A stretch of 64,000 nt of DNA, from NCBI GenBank assembly GCA_002452265.1, contig DKEW01000086.1, forward strand, positions 108,029-172,028, read 5' to 3'. The first letter of the stretch is position 1. Each line of letters opens with the position of its first letter. This DNA is from Pelobacter sp. UBA6812 (lineage in GTDB: Bacteria > Desulfobacterota > Desulfuromonadia > Desulfuromonadales > Syntrophotaleaceae). Below, piece after piece: positions 28,048-37,931 of the stretch. The translations under genes and the position numbers were made by a program. The notes under the pieces were generated by a model. It was not told the DNA's origin, did no database searches, and saw only the letters and a list, made by a program, of their open reading frames with translations.

Positions 28048-29097
28048 TCATTCGGCCACCAGCGGCAGCCCCGGCACAGGGTAACAACCCAATACCTGCA
28101 GTAAACGCTGCGTAAGTGTCTGCTCCAGTTGCCTGAGTGATTCCCGGTCACCGGAAATAGCAGGAATCTGACCGCCTGCAATCATGCCATGGCCGCCACC
28201 AGTACCCAGGCCGGAAACAACGGACTGCAAAATTTCTCCGGCATTGAGATCGTGGCGCAAGGTACGAAACGACAATGCCATACTCTGCTTATAGTGTCCC
28301 ATGCCCAGAACCACCTTGACCTCGTCTACCCTCAACAGAAAATCAGCAAGCTCTGCGACCATATCCGGTGTATCGATCTCATAAAGGTTAAACACCAGAA
28401 CGTCACTGTAAATCACGGCATTACGAATAGCATGACTGAAGTGGGCAAAATAAGCGCGCGGAACCTCCGGGTGAATAATATCGAACAGGATACTGTTATT
28501 AACCAACGGCAAAAGCTGCAGGTAAGCACGTCGGTCTGCCCGGATCCAGTCACGGCCGAGATCCTGTGTTTCCGATTTAATGGCATAAAACAGGATGGTG
28601 GCGAGTTTGGTCCCGAACGATACCTGTTGCGCCTGAAGATATTCGAACAGCATGGTGGCGGTTGCACCGTATTCGTCGCGCACATCGACCCAGCGTATGC
28701 CCTGGCACGATTCGCGGGCGGGGTGATGATCGATGACCAGGTCGACCTTGCGTTCCAGCGGGAAGGAATTGTTGCCCGTGCCCGGCTGGCTATCGACCAT
28801 GCACACCACTTGAAAACGATCAAGATCAAGAGAATCAAGCGGTACCACGTCGATTTCCAGTTTATCCACCATGACCCGGTTTTCCCCCCGGCCTATCATG
28901 CCTCCAAAAGCCACGGTGGTGGGTTGACCGGTCTTGATCGTGATCAGGTGCTTAAGAGCCATGGCCGCAGCCAACGAGTCGGGATCGGGATGGTCGTGGG
29001 TAACGATCAATACCGCGCCGCGACCGCGCATCCAGCCCAGAAATTTCTCGGTAAACTCAAAGGCTTGCTTCAAATCCGGCATCGCTTCAGCAGTCAT
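28048..29097 (-). CDS. DHH-family phosphoesterase (NrnA-like)
   Basis: This 349-residue protein has the DHH catalytic set VTHDHPDPDSLAAA, the VDSQPGTGN aspartate and LVIDHHPARES. The C-terminal DHHA1 domain carries GGGHGMIAGGQIP. Relatives include nanoRNase/pAp phosphatase NrnA and cyclic dinucleotide phosphodiesterases. Because the window is rich in c-di-GMP enzymes, degradation of pGpG is an attractive but unproven role. The ATG at 29097 has GGGGA upstream. The stop lies 75 bp from amiC. Confidence 0.88.
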   Translation of the reverse strand: MTAEAMPDLKQAFEFTEKFLGWMRGRGAVLIVTHDHPDPDSLAAAMALKHLITIKTGQPTTVAFGGMIGRGENRVMVDKLEIDVVPLDSLDLDRFQVVCMVDSQPGTGNNSFPLERKVDLVIDHHPARESCQGIRWVDVRDEYGATATMLFEYLQAQQVSFGTKLATILFYAIKSETQDLGRDWIRADRRAYLQLLPLVNNSILFDIIHPEVPRAYFAHFSHAIRNAVIYSDVLVFNLYEIDTPDMVAELADFLLRVDEVKVVLGMGHYKQSMALSFRTLRHDLNAGEILQSVVSGLGTGGGHGMIAGGQIPAISGDRESLRQLEQTLTQRLLQVLGCYPVPGLPLVAE

Positions 29098-29121
29098 TGC
29101 ATTCCCCACAAAAAGGTAGTT

Positions 29122-29586
29122 TTATTTCGAATCATGAATAGCTTCTATCGCTCTTGCGACAGCCTCCGCCGGGGTGTTGGTATAAATCACACCGGGCAAT
29201 CCGGGCCAACTACCGAGTGCCACAACCGGTTTCCCCAGCTTAAGACCGATAGCCATCTCCGACAGCGTTCCAAACTCCCCTTCCACAGCGATCAGCACCT
29301 GGGCCGTATGGGCAATGATCACATTACGTGCGTGCCCAAGATTGGTAGGCACCACCAGGGTAACCCAGGGATTGGCCTGCGCCGCTTCGGGACCGGGCAA
29401 AAGTCCAAGGGTCTGTCCGCCTGCCTCGCAAGCACCACGACAGGCCGCTTCCATGACACCTCCGAGGCCGCCACAAACAAGTACAGCACCAGCCCTGGCG
29501 ATCAAATACCCTACCTGTCGGGCTGCTTCATAACCTGCGGATGTGGTCGTACCCGCCCCAATAACCCCCACCATAAGCTGACGCAT
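29122..29586 (-). CDS. LOG-family-like protein (TIGR00725 type)
   Basis: This 154-residue Rossmann-fold protein starts VGVIGAGTTTSAGYEAARQVG and has CGGLGGVMEAACRGA (the PGGxGT-like phosphate region) and VEGEFGTLSEMAIGLKLGKP. Proteins of this type are often annotated as lysine decarboxylase-like or molybdopterin-cofactor carriers; the cellular role here is unknown. GAGG lies 8 bases before the ATG. It sits 10 bp downstream of the copper ATPase stop. Confidence 0.82.
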   Translation of the reverse strand: MRQLMVGVIGAGTTTSAGYEAARQVGYLIARAGAVLVCGGLGGVMEAACRGACEAGGQTLGLLPGPEAAQANPWVTLVVPTNLGHARNVIIAHTAQVLIAVEGEFGTLSEMAIGLKLGKPVVALGSWPGLPGVIYTNTPAEAVARAIEAIHDSK

Positions 29587-29596
29587 GGGATTTTCC

Positions 29597-31807
29597 TCAG
29601 GTGATTTGTCGGCGCAAGCGTCGCCCGTAACCGCGCAACAGCAAACTGTTGGTTACCACGGAAACGCTAGACAAAGCCATGGCCAACCCGGCATACTCAG
29701 GCTTGAGAACCAAGCCGAACACCGGATAAAGGACGCCGGCCGCGATCGGTATGCCAACGATATTGTAAAAAAAGGCCCAGAACAAGTTCTGGCGAATTTT
29801 AGCCAGGGTTTTTCGTCCCAACAGGATCCCTCGCACCACGTCCATAACATCCCCCCTGACAAGGATGACATCGCCAGTTTCCTTGGCCACATCAGTACCG
29901 CTACCGATGGCAATTCCGACATCGGCTGCGGCAAGTGCCGGAGCATCGTTGATACCGTCGCCGACCATACCGACCTTAAAGCCGCCAGTCTGATAACGCC
30001 GTACCACAGCTTGTTTCTGATCCGGCAATACTTCAGCTTCAACACTATCAACGCCGAGATTACGAGCCACGGTTTGCGCAACCTCTGTGCGGTCACCGCT
30101 GATAATTACCGTGCGCAAACCCAATTCGGAAAGCTGTGCCATGGCCCTGGGAGCCGAATCCTTGAGGGTGTCGGACAGGGCCAGCAATCCCATCAATTGC
30201 CCGTCGCGGGCTACATACAGCAACGACTTGCCGTGACCGGCAAAACCAGTGGCAGCGTCAGCCAACAAGCCAACCTCAACATCCTCGCGAGCCATCAAAC
30301 GGGCATTACCGAACAGCACTCGAGAGCTACCCATGCGCCCGACAAGACCGTGTCCGGGGATTTCCTCGATATCCTCAAGACCAAGATCCGTAACCGCCAA
30401 GCTTGCCGCATAGCGGGCCACGGCCTGTGCCAGGGGATGACTGCTGACAGCACCGGCAGCGCGGGCAACCTGCAGCAGCGCCTGCGTATTCCCCCCATCT
30501 AGAGCGACAACATCCGTCACACTGAATGCCCCGGTGGTAAGCGTGCCCGTTTTATCCAGCAGCAATACGTCCAGGCGCGCTATGTTTTCCAGCACCGATG
30601 GCCTTTTGAACAAAATGCCCAGGGATAAGCCTTCAGCGCTGCCAACCATGATAGCGGTAGGGGTTGCCAGACCAAGGGCACAGGGGCAGGCGATTACCAA
30701 CACAGCGATGGCCATGCAAAAGGCAAAAACGAAGTCCGCCTGTCCCCACAGATACCAGACCATGAACGTCAACCCTGCCACCGCCACAATAAACGGTACA
30801 AAGACGTTTGCCACAGCATCTGCCAATCGTTGGATCGGAGCGCGATCGGCCTGGGCTTCTTCCACCAGGCGCGCAATCTGGGCCAGCACGGTTTCCTCGC
30901 CGACCCTCTCAACCTTAACCACCAACCGCCCACCGCAATTGATCGTGGAGCCGATGACCTGACTGCCGGGTTGTTTTTCCACCGGCAGGGATTCGCCTGT
31001 CACCATCGATTCGTCAACCGCCGAGCTGCCATTTTCCACCACTCCGTCAGCTGGAATTTTCTCACCGGGGCGCACCACCACGCGATCATCGGCGCGTAAT
31101 TGGCTGGCCGGAACATCCTGTTCGCCAGTGTCGGTCAACAGCAGGGCGCGGTCGGCCTGTAACTGCAGTAAGGTTTGTAATACCCGGCCGGCACGGCCGC
31201 GGGCTCGCGCCTCCAGCCACTTTCCAAAACGGATAAAGGTGACCAGCATGGCGCCTGTCTCAAAAAAAACTTCGCCAGCAACACCAAACAGGTGAAAAGC
31301 CGCCAGAATGGAGTAGCCCCAGGCGGCGCTGATCCCGAGAGCTACCAGCACATCCATATTGGCGGCGCGGTTTCGCAGCGATTGCCAGGCGCCGCGATAA
31401 AAGGTCAGGCCGGCGCTGAACTGGACAAAGGTAGCCAAACCGGCAATGACATACGGGGTTTTGGTCCCAAACGGATGCCACCACATCAGCGGTAGAATGG
31501 GAAGGGTCAGAACGGCGGAAAACACCAGCCAGAGTCGTTCGACATGTTCAAGACGGGCTTCATCGATCGCGCTCCTGGCAATTAAAGGCCTGAAGCCTGC
31601 GGCACGCACGACATCAAACAGCCCTGTTTTATCCGTAACAGAGGCGATGAAATGCACCGAGGCCTTTTCCGCTGCAAAGTTAACCGTGGCAGACACCACC
31701 CCGTCCATCCCGCGTAATTTTTTTTCCAGGGTCTGTGCACACGAAGCGCAATGCATTCCTTGAACCCGAAAAGTCGTTTTGGTGGTGGATTGCATTTCCC
31801 GTGACAT
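29597..31807 (-). CDS. copA: Copper-exporting P1B-type ATPase
   Basis: This 736-residue inner-membrane pump moves Cu(I) out of the cytoplasm. One N-terminal HMA domain has the metal site GMHCASC (Cys20, Cys23). Eight membrane segments are expected; the sixth carries the CPC motif [14 protein letters not shown]. The actuator has [11 protein letters not shown], the P-domain DKTGTLTTG, the N-domain SSHPLAQAV and the hinge [15 protein letters not shown] precedes the ATG by 8 bases. Copper specificity rests on the CPC motif and the HMA type; silver is also possible. No metal-responsive regulator is seen nearby. Confidence 0.94.
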   Translation of the reverse strand: MSREMQSTTKTTFRVQGMHCASCAQTLEKKLRGMDGVVSATVNFAAEKASVHFIASVTDKTGLFDVVRAAGFRPLIARSAIDEARLEHVERLWLVFSAVLTLPILPLMWWHPFGTKTPYVIAGLATFVQFSAGLTFYRGAWQSLRNRAANMDVLVALGISAAWGYSILAAFHLFGVAGEVFFETGAMLVTFIRFGKWLEARARGRAGRVLQTLLQLQADRALLLTDTGEQDVPASQLRADDRVVVRPGEKIPADGVVENGSSAVDESMVTGESLPVEKQPGSQVIGSTINCGGRLVVKVERVGEETVLAQIARLVEEAQADRAPIQRLADAVANVFVPFIVAVAGLTFMVWYLWGQADFVFAFCMAIAVLVIACPCALGLATPTAIMVGSAEGLSLGILFKRPSVLENIARLDVLLLDKTGTLTTGAFSVTDVVALDGGNTQALLQVARAAGAVSSHPLAQAVARYAASLAVTDLGLEDIEEIPGHGLVGRMGSSRVLFGNARLMAREDVEVGLLADAATGFAGHGKSLLYVARDGQLMGLLALSDTLKDSAPRAMAQLSELGLRTVIISGDRTEVAQTVARNLGVDSVEAEVLPDQKQAVVRRYQTGGFKVGMVGDGINDAPALAAADVGIAIGSGTDVAKETGDVILVRGDVMDVVRGILLGRKTLAKIRQNLFWAFFYNIVGIPIAAGVLYPVFGLVLKPEYAGLAMALSSVSVVTNSLLLRGYGRRLRRQIT

Positions 31808-31824
31808 ACAAAAGGCTCCTGCGC

Positions 31825-33075
31825 TCAGGCGAGATGAAACTTTTTGAACAGGCGTCTGAACGACGGAGATTCTCTTACGGCGTCAAAAGATTTATCGGAT
31901 TGGGCCTCCAGAAGCTTGGCCGGATCATGGGCAGCGGCCTGACCAAGCGACTGTACCGCCTTGCGAACCTGCCCCTGCTGCGCGTAAATACAGGCCCTGC
32001 GGTAGGCTATCTCCGGATTTTCGCCTTGTGCCAGAACCGCGTTAAAACAAAGGATAGCCTCCTCATACCTGCCAAGTTTCATAAGCACCAGCCCCTTGTG
32101 GCCCAGAGCCTTTCGGTCATCAGGAAAGCTGGTAAGGCATTGTTCCAAGGCCACCAGGGCGCCATTCAGATCCCCCTGACTTTCCAACAAAAGACCTCGA
32201 CAGCATGCGATTTCCGGGCGAGTCGGATCGGGAATTCCCGCCGTTGTAAGAGCCTGCCAACTTTCATCCCAGTGTCCCAGTTCATTGAGAACTTCCGCCT
32301 TCTGCAACAAGGCTTCTAAAAATCCCGCATCAATAATCAAAGCCTTGTCCAGGTCATGCAGTGCCTCTTTCAGGCGCTGTTGTCCCCGTAAGGCCAATGC
32401 ACGATTATACAGATACAGGGTACTGTTGGGAGAACATCGTATGGCGTCGGAAAAAGCTTCGATCGCCTCTTCATCGTGCCCCAGGCCGACAAGGGCCAAC
32501 CCTTTGCCGTTCAGAGCAGCAGCATTATCAGGATCGCCCTGCAATATCGCTTCAAAACTCGCAAGTGACTCCTGATAGCGCCCCATGCGGTTTAAAGTAC
32601 ACCCACGGTTGAAATAAACGTCGTCCGTGTCGGGAAGCCGCCGCAAGGCCTCCTGGTACATGGCCAGCGCTTCTTCTGATTGCCCCAGGGCATCGAGGAC
32701 GTTGCCAAGATTCAAGTAGATCTCAGGAAAATCAGGCTGCAGCTCCAAAGCCCGCCGGAGATGATATAAGGCATTCACATAGTCTTTGCGCCTTTCCAAC
32801 AAGGCACCGATATTGTGATGCAGTGTTCCATGCGCAGGTTCAAACCGCAAGGCTTTACGATACAAAGCCATGGCCTTGCTCTCATCCCCCTGGCCAGCAG
32901 CAGCCAGGGCACATAAGTGCATGGCCTCCACATCCAGGGGATGATCCTCAAGCCAGGCCTCGCCGAGCTCCAGCGCATGTACCAGATCACCCTGTTGAAA
33001 GGCGATCTGGGCCATTTCCAGAAGGTCACGCTCTTCATCGGAGTAAAAAGGATAGTCGTCAAATTCGTCGTTCAT
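31825..33075 (-). CDS. Tetratricopeptide repeat protein
   Basis: This 416-residue soluble protein consists almost wholly of TPR units (about eleven), for example [20 protein letters not shown] and [20 protein letters not shown]. It starts with an acidic [17 protein letters not shown]. No signal peptide or catalytic domain is present, so a scaffolding role is likely. GGAG lies 5 bases before the ATG. It lies 17 bp upstream of copA on the same strand, but a functional link is not evident. Confidence 0.85.
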   Translation of the reverse strand: MNDEFDDYPFYSDEERDLLEMAQIAFQQGDLVHALELGEAWLEDHPLDVEAMHLCALAAAGQGDESKAMALYRKALRFEPAHGTLHHNIGALLERRKDYVNALYHLRRALELQPDFPEIYLNLGNVLDALGQSEEALAMYQEALRRLPDTDDVYFNRGCTLNRMGRYQESLASFEAILQGDPDNAAALNGKGLALVGLGHDEEAIEAFSDAIRCSPNSTLYLYNRALALRGQQRLKEALHDLDKALIIDAGFLEALLQKAEVLNELGHWDESWQALTTAGIPDPTRPEIACCRGLLLESQGDLNGALVALEQCLTSFPDDRKALGHKGLVLMKLGRYEEAILCFNAVLAQGENPEIAYRRACIYAQQGQVRKAVQSLGQAAAHDPAKLLEAQSDKSFDAVRESPSFRRLFKKFHLA

Positions 33076-33190
33076 TGCAGCTCCGATATCTCTAATAAAA
33101 ATTCTATCTCTAACTCAGGCGACAGCCCATTATAGCAATTTTTCCTGAACGGAGCGTCATTTTCAGCAGAACAGGATGAGAATGAATGGA

Positions 33191-34300
33191 TTATGCGATC
33201 ATCGATTGAAAAAGTTTGTCATAGCGCGATGACTGCGAGTGCCAGTCGTAACCCTCTACCCATGAACGTGGGTTTTGCCCATCCATCACCGAGGGATCAG
33301 CCAACAACGCCCGCAAACCATCGAGCAATTCCAGAGGAGTGTCATACAAATGCCGGTCATGCCATAGCGCCGGAAGATGTTCCGGATAGGCAAGGCGCCG
33401 CGGCAGCAAAGGCCAGGTTTGACAATACATGGCTTCAACCACGCTGATTCCGAAAAAATCATGGATTGACGTGACTGGCAAGATATCAGCCCGCCACAAC
33501 CAGCGCGCATATTCGTCAAAATTTTGTGCATAACCAAAATGAACAATGCGATCCCCGAGACGTTGCTGAGCCTGCTGAAAAATATCGGGTGTCTCGGCGA
33601 AAGACTCCCCGAGTACCGCTACTTCAAAAGGCCAGCCCTCATCCGCAAGTACGAACAAGGCTGAAAAGAACGCCTCCGGATTTTTATCGTATTCCCATCG
33701 ATGATTCCACAGAATCAACGGACCGGATTTGGAAAGAGCCTTCTCTTCCCGGGAAGCATCCAGCAGACGTAAATCGAGCCCCAGAGGCAACACCTGGCTT
33801 TTATCACGAATACGCATGACATCGTCCATTTGTCGACAATCGGGAAAACGTTTTAAAAAACGGGGCAACGCCTCAAAAAAGGCATCATGGTGGTAACGCG
33901 AATTAAACAGAACGGCATCAGCGGCCAAGGCACTGGTAAAGTTCAGAAATGCGTAGTGAGCATCGCGCTGTTGACCGGGATCGGCGTCGCGGGGCGACCA
34001 GGGATAGGTCAATTGATTTTCGTGAAAATATAGAACCGATGGTACTGCACCACAACGATGACGGGTCAAACCCTGGAAACAGGCCAGATCGAGCATATCG
34101 GTCGCAAGCAGCAAATCGACCGGGGTTTCTTCAGCCAACCACTGACCGGCCAGGGTTACAGCACCGCCGTGCATACGCCATTTCCAGTGTCGACCCGGCA
34201 GCCCCAGAACCTGCACCTTGTGACGGCTGCATGCGGCATACTGACTCGCCCAAGCGGCATGCGACCCGGCCATGTACGGTTCCAGCAACAGGATATTCAT
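33191..34300 (-). CDS. tRNA-queuosine alpha-mannosyltransferase-like glycosyltransferase (DUF3524)
   Basis: This 369-residue GT-B enzyme starts with the DUF3524 domain: ILLLEPYMAGSHAAWASQYA, LGLPGRHWKWRMHGGAV and VLYFHENQLTYPW. A C-terminal glycosyltransferase half follows with ILWNHRWEYDKNPEAFF and FGISVVEAMYCQTWPLLP. Animal members (GTDC1/QTMAN) mannosylate queuosine in tRNA-Asp. A bacterial homologue may glycosylate Q-tRNA too, but no queuosine gene lies nearby to support this. The ATG at 34300 is chosen with GGAG 5 bases upstream; a TTG sits directly before it. The macrodomain gene ends 89 bp upstream. Confidence 0.82.
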   Translation of the reverse strand: MNILLLEPYMAGSHAAWASQYAACSRHKVQVLGLPGRHWKWRMHGGAVTLAGQWLAEETPVDLLLATDMLDLACFQGLTRHRCGAVPSVLYFHENQLTYPWSPRDADPGQQRDAHYAFLNFTSALAADAVLFNSRYHHDAFFEALPRFLKRFPDCRQMDDVMRIRDKSQVLPLGLDLRLLDASREEKALSKSGPLILWNHRWEYDKNPEAFFSALFVLADEGWPFEVAVLGESFAETPDIFQQAQQRLGDRIVHFGYAQNFDEYARWLWRADILPVTSIHDFFGISVVEAMYCQTWPLLPRRLAYPEHLPALWHDRHLYDTPLELLDGLRALLADPSVMDGQNPRSWVEGYDWHSQSSRYDKLFQSMIA

Positions 34301-34388
34301 CAAATCTCCGATGATCGGACTGTTTGTGTACCGTGCAGTTAACCGCAGCGATTAATCGCATGGATCACCTACCTCAGAGGGAGAGGTA

Positions 34389-34916
34389 TCAGGCCGTTAC
34401 CTTGAGCAGATAGTCCCGGTAGATGCGGAAAAACTCCTCGGAAAAAAGCACAAACAATACCCTCTCGGGCAGTTCGTTGTCCTTTAGAAAATCGCGCACT
34501 GTATCGATCGCAATGCGACAGCCTTCATCCACGGGATACCCGTAAATACCGCAACTTATAGCAGGAAAAGCCACACTGGCCAGGCCATACTGGCGCGCCA
34601 GTTGCAAACTGGTACGATAACATGATGCCAGCAGCTTTGGGTCTTCAGGGCGACCATGATACACGGGACCGACCGTATGAATGATATAACGCGCGGGCAG
34701 CCGATATCCGCCGGTAATTTTTGCGTCCCCCGTCTCGCAGCCTCCGAGGGTACGGCATTCCTCGACCAAATCCGGACCGGCGGCACGATGAATGGCCCCA
34801 TCAACCCCACCCCCTCCAAGCAGGCTACGGTTCGCCGCATTAACGATGGCATCGACCTGCAGACGGGTAATGTCTCCTACGAGCAATTCCATTCTTCCGA
34901 AAATTTCCCGCTTCAT
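34389..34916 (-). CDS. Macrodomain protein (ADP-ribosyl hydrolase, YmdB-like)
   Basis: This 175-residue macrodomain binds ADP-ribose and in the YmdB/MacroD group removes acetyl- or protein-linked ADP-ribose. The signature [20 protein letters not shown] is followed by [15 protein letters not shown], with the MacroD-type catalytic loop, and by [12 protein letters not shown] and [19 protein letters not shown] [19 protein letters not shown] precedes the ATG. It has no adjacent ADP-ribosyltransferase, so a toxin-antitoxin pair is not supported. Confidence 0.92.
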   Translation of the reverse strand: MKREIFGRMELLVGDITRLQVDAIVNAANRSLLGGGGVDGAIHRAAGPDLVEECRTLGGCETGDAKITGGYRLPARYIIHTVGPVYHGRPEDPKLLASCYRTSLQLARQYGLASVAFPAISCGIYGYPVDEGCRIAIDTVRDFLKDNELPERVLFVLFSEEFFRIYRDYLLKVTA

Positions 34917-34940
34917 ACCGCGTCCTTTCCTCCGGTTTGC

Positions 34941-35594
34941 TCAACCGGCATGCAACAAGGCTTTATCCCAAAGACTCCCCGGATCAAGTTCCTGAAAAAA
35001 ATCGGGCAGATCCCACTCGGGAACCCCGGCAGAACAGATTACATCGATTTTAGCCTCCGGTTGCCATGCCACTGAGGCAGTAAGATCGGCAGTGGTCATG
35101 ATACCGGGATGCCCATCATGAAAAAATCCGAGAAAATGGCCTGAATCCATCAGAATAATCGCTACCTCATCCCCCGCTTGAACATGCAACCCACCGCTGA
35201 AACAATCAGACTTCAACCGTTGGAGCAGAAATGGAATATCCAGCAATTCGCGATGTTGCCCCTGATAGAGCGTCTTTCCCTCGATAAGATTGAATATTTC
35301 AGCGGCAAGACCTGGCTCCAATCGATAGATGTCCAGGCAGGCGTGACCCGACAGTGACGCTGAAAAAATATGCTCAAGAGCAACTTCGCCATCCAGAACA
35401 TCATCAGGCATACGGTAGCGGATCACTACCAACTGGCCACGGAAAAACAACAGCAGACCACGGCCACAATCGGCTGCAAAATTCAGGTAACCGGTAAAAT
35501 GACCGTCGTGCAGTTTTTGGAGCACTTCATGCCAGTCCATGCCAAGGGTACGCCCCCTCTCTTTGACCGGTTTGCCTCGGGGTAATACGATCAT
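34941..35594 (-). CDS. Unknown soluble protein
   Basis: I do not recognise this 217-residue protein. It begins IVLPRGKPVKERGRTLGM, followed by WHEVLQKLHDGHFTGYLNF and GLLLFFRGQLVVIRY. A similar pattern recurs in its second half, LQRLKSDCFSGGLHVQ and VAIILMDSGHFLGFFHDG. That suggests two copies of a small beta domain of the kind that 'short-circuits' signalling proteins (DUF4388/PATAN-like). There is no signal or membrane segment. The ATG at 35594 has GGAGG upstream. It sits between the ABC-F and macrodomain genes on the same strand. Confidence 0.6.
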   Translation of the reverse strand: MIVLPRGKPVKERGRTLGMDWHEVLQKLHDGHFTGYLNFAADCGRGLLLFFRGQLVVIRYRMPDDVLDGEVALEHIFSASLSGHACLDIYRLEPGLAAEIFNLIEGKTLYQGQHRELLDIPFLLQRLKSDCFSGGLHVQAGDEVAIILMDSGHFLGFFHDGHPGIMTTADLTASVAWQPEAKIDVICSAGVPEWDLPDFFQELDPGSLWDKALLHAG

Positions 35595-35657
35595 GGATCC
35601 TCCATAAAACATGACAAGTCCCATCCTTGGGATTTTCTGTACGGGACACGTACTCTT

Positions 35658-37586
35658 TCAAGCCGTTTCTTCAAGGTGTAGCTCTTCCCAACGTTGGTAA
35701 AGATCGGCAATTTCATTCTGCAACGCTTCGTAATCATCCGCAACCTGTCGGGATCGTTGGGGATCGTCATACAGTTGGGGATCGGCCATGGTGGCTTCCA
35801 ATTCGGCCAGTTTCTGCTCACCTGCTTCAATCAACGTTTCGATTTCGGCAAGTTGCTTTTGCCTCCGGCGCTCCTCGCGTTTGGCAACTTTGCGATCTTC
35901 ATAGGAAGCTGCAGAGGCCGAAGACGCATGGTCTCCCCCAACAACGGCAGCAACCTGGCGTTGTTCCACGCGCTCAGCCGAATGACTGAGATCACCGCCG
36001 GCGGCCTTGCTACGCAAAAAATCCTCGTAATTGCCCATATGGGATACGGCACATCCGCCGCCAACCTCAATAATCCGCGTCGCCAGACGATCGACAAAGT
36101 AGCGATCATGGGATACGAATACCATGGTCCCCTGGTAAGCCAGCAAAGAACGCAACAGAACATCTTTGGATTGCAGATCAAGATGGTTCGTCGGTTCATC
36201 CAGTAACAGCAAATTTGCCGGCCGCAACAGCAACATGGCCAGAGCCAGACGATTGCGTTCACCGCCGGAAAGTACCGAGACCGGCTTATACACGTCATCC
36301 CCGGAAAACAGGAAAGAGCCGAGTATGTCGCGTACCCGCGGTACCATGTCAAAAGGTGCTGCAGTAGTCAACTCCTCCAGAACCGTACGGGAAGGATTCA
36401 ACACTCTCGCCTGGTCCTGGGCAAAATAAGCCAGATCCAGGTTATGACCTTCCCTCCGGATACCACTGCGCGGTGCTTCGGAACCGGCCATCAAACGCAT
36501 GAGAGTTGACTTGCCAGCACCGTTCGCACCAACCAGCGCCACACGTTCACCCCGCTCGATCGTCAAAGAGACACCCCGCAATACGCTTAATGGACCATAG
36601 CCTTGTTCAATGTCTTCCAGTTCCAAGGCAACCCGTCCGCCTTTGGGGGGAACAGGAAACTGAAAAGCAATACTTTTACGCTCGGGAGGCACTTCAATGC
36701 GATCGATCTTTTCAAGTTGCTTGATGCGGCTCTGTACCTGGGTTGCCTTATTGGCCTGATAACGGAAGCGGCTGATAAAGGCTTCGATACGGGCAATCTC
36801 TTCATCCTGGCGCATACGTGCAGCACGCAAGGCGCTGATGCGCTGTTCACGCTCCACAAGATAAGCGCTGTAATTACCGCTATACTCGGTTAAGGCACCG
36901 TTCCAAAGTTCAACGATACGATTTACTACCCGATCGAGGAAAAACCGGTCATGGGATACCAGCACCACGGCAAACGGATAGTCGGCCAGATAGTTCTCGA
37001 GCCAGTCCCGTGCCGGCAGGTCCAGATGGTTGGTCGGTTCGTCAAGCAACAGCAGATTGGGACGCTGCAGCAACAGTTTGGCCAGGGCGATACGCATCTG
37101 CCAACCACCGGAAAACTGCTCGCAGGGTTTTTGCCAGTCGCTTTCGGAAAATCCTAGACCGCCAAGAACCCGGCCGATCTCCGACTCGATGGCATAACCG
37201 CCCCGATGACGGAAAACATCCTGAACCTCGGCGTAACGTTCCAGCATAGCCGGCGGGCTGTCGACACCGATTTGCTCCTCAAGCGATCGCAGTTCGGCTT
37301 CCAGGGCCATGAGCTCAGTCAGAGCCGAGCGCACCTCATCAAACAGGCTGAGACCAGCATGCACCAAGCCATCCTGCGGCAAATAGCCGATAGATGTCCC
37401 CTTGGCACTCTGCACCTCACCACCATCGATCGCCACCTCTCCGGCAAGAACCCTTAGCAGGGTAGTTTTACCCGTACCGTTCTCTCCGCAAAGACCAATG
37501 CGGTCGGCAAGCCTGACATGCCAGTTAATACCAGCGAACAGACGCCTGTCTCCAAAATCCTTGATAATATTTCTCAGTTGCAGCAT
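35658..37586 (-). CDS. ABC-F family ATPase (Uup-like)
   Basis: This 642-residue protein has two ABC domains and no membrane part. Domain 1: Walker A CGENGTGKTTLL, signature FSGGWQMRIALAKLLL, LLLLDEPTNHLDLPARDW. Domain 2: Walker A GANGAGKSTLMRL, signature LSGGERNRLALAMLLL. The C-terminal 90 residues form a charged coiled coil (REERRRQKQLAEIETLIEA), which favours Uup or YheS-like members over EttA. Family members act on the ribosome. The intrinsic role here could be translation factor or, less likely, antibiotic protection. Confidence 0.92.
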   Translation of the reverse strand: MLQLRNIIKDFGDRRLFAGINWHVRLADRIGLCGENGTGKTTLLRVLAGEVAIDGGEVQSAKGTSIGYLPQDGLVHAGLSLFDEVRSALTELMALEAELRSLEEQIGVDSPPAMLERYAEVQDVFRHRGGYAIESEIGRVLGGLGFSESDWQKPCEQFSGGWQMRIALAKLLLQRPNLLLLDEPTNHLDLPARDWLENYLADYPFAVVLVSHDRFFLDRVVNRIVELWNGALTEYSGNYSAYLVEREQRISALRAARMRQDEEIARIEAFISRFRYQANKATQVQSRIKQLEKIDRIEVPPERKSIAFQFPVPPKGGRVALELEDIEQGYGPLSVLRGVSLTIERGERVALVGANGAGKSTLMRLMAGSEAPRSGIRREGHNLDLAYFAQDQARVLNPSRTVLEELTTAAPFDMVPRVRDILGSFLFSGDDVYKPVSVLSGGERNRLALAMLLLRPANLLLLDEPTNHLDLQSKDVLLRSLLAYQGTMVFVSHDRYFVDRLATRIIEVGGGCAVSHMGNYEDFLRSKAAGGDLSHSAERVEQRQVAAVVGGDHASSASAASYEDRKVAKREERRRQKQLAEIETLIEAGEQKLAELEATMADPQLYDDPQRSRQVADDYEALQNEIADLYQRWEELHLEETA

Positions 37587-37931
37587 GGCTCTTTTTATAG
37601 CACAATAGGAGCTCAGGTAAAACCTCGAAAGAGACGAGCCCTCACAGAGAACTCATGCAGAACTCATGCGCATCTGGACCTCAGTCTCATTGACTCATTA
37701 AACAAATTGGTTATCGGGGTTTTCCCACCATTTTCAATGTATGCTGTCGGGCGCCAAGCCCTGACCATATATAAGTATTAACGGTTTTTTCGTACCGTGT
37801 ACTCCAAGCGATCACCACCGCCTATAGGGCCGGTGGACCGATTCGTCCGGAACGGAAAAACTGACATGCCGAAACATTTTCGGCCCTCACCCATTTAGTG
37901 GCTGTCGCCCGCGACAGTCGGAAGGATTTTC
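37587..37931 (+). promoter_or_regulatory. Structured leader of the RNase E/G gene
   Basis: This 345-bp gap between divergent genes holds several stem-loops on the plus strand. They are CCACCG/CGGTGG at 37815-37836, GCCGAAA-CAT-TTTCGGC at 37868-37884 (perfect) and CTGTCG-CCCG-CGACAG at 37902-37917 (perfect). The last ends 2 bases before the GGAAGG ribosome-binding site. A possible -35 TTGACT is at 37690. In E. coli the rne leader mediates autoregulation through RNase E binding; a similar role here is an inference. Confidence 0.45.

Noticed and set aside
28189..29604. A long plus-strand frame (471 codons) antisense to the DHH and LOG-like genes
   Set aside because: Its residues match no family, it has no ribosome-binding site, and both minus-strand genes have clear catalytic motifs over the same bases.
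34389..34916. Macrodomain gene as an antitoxin (DarTG-like)
   Set aside because: No ADP-ribosyltransferase gene is adjacent, and the sequence fits the stand-alone YmdB/MacroD type.
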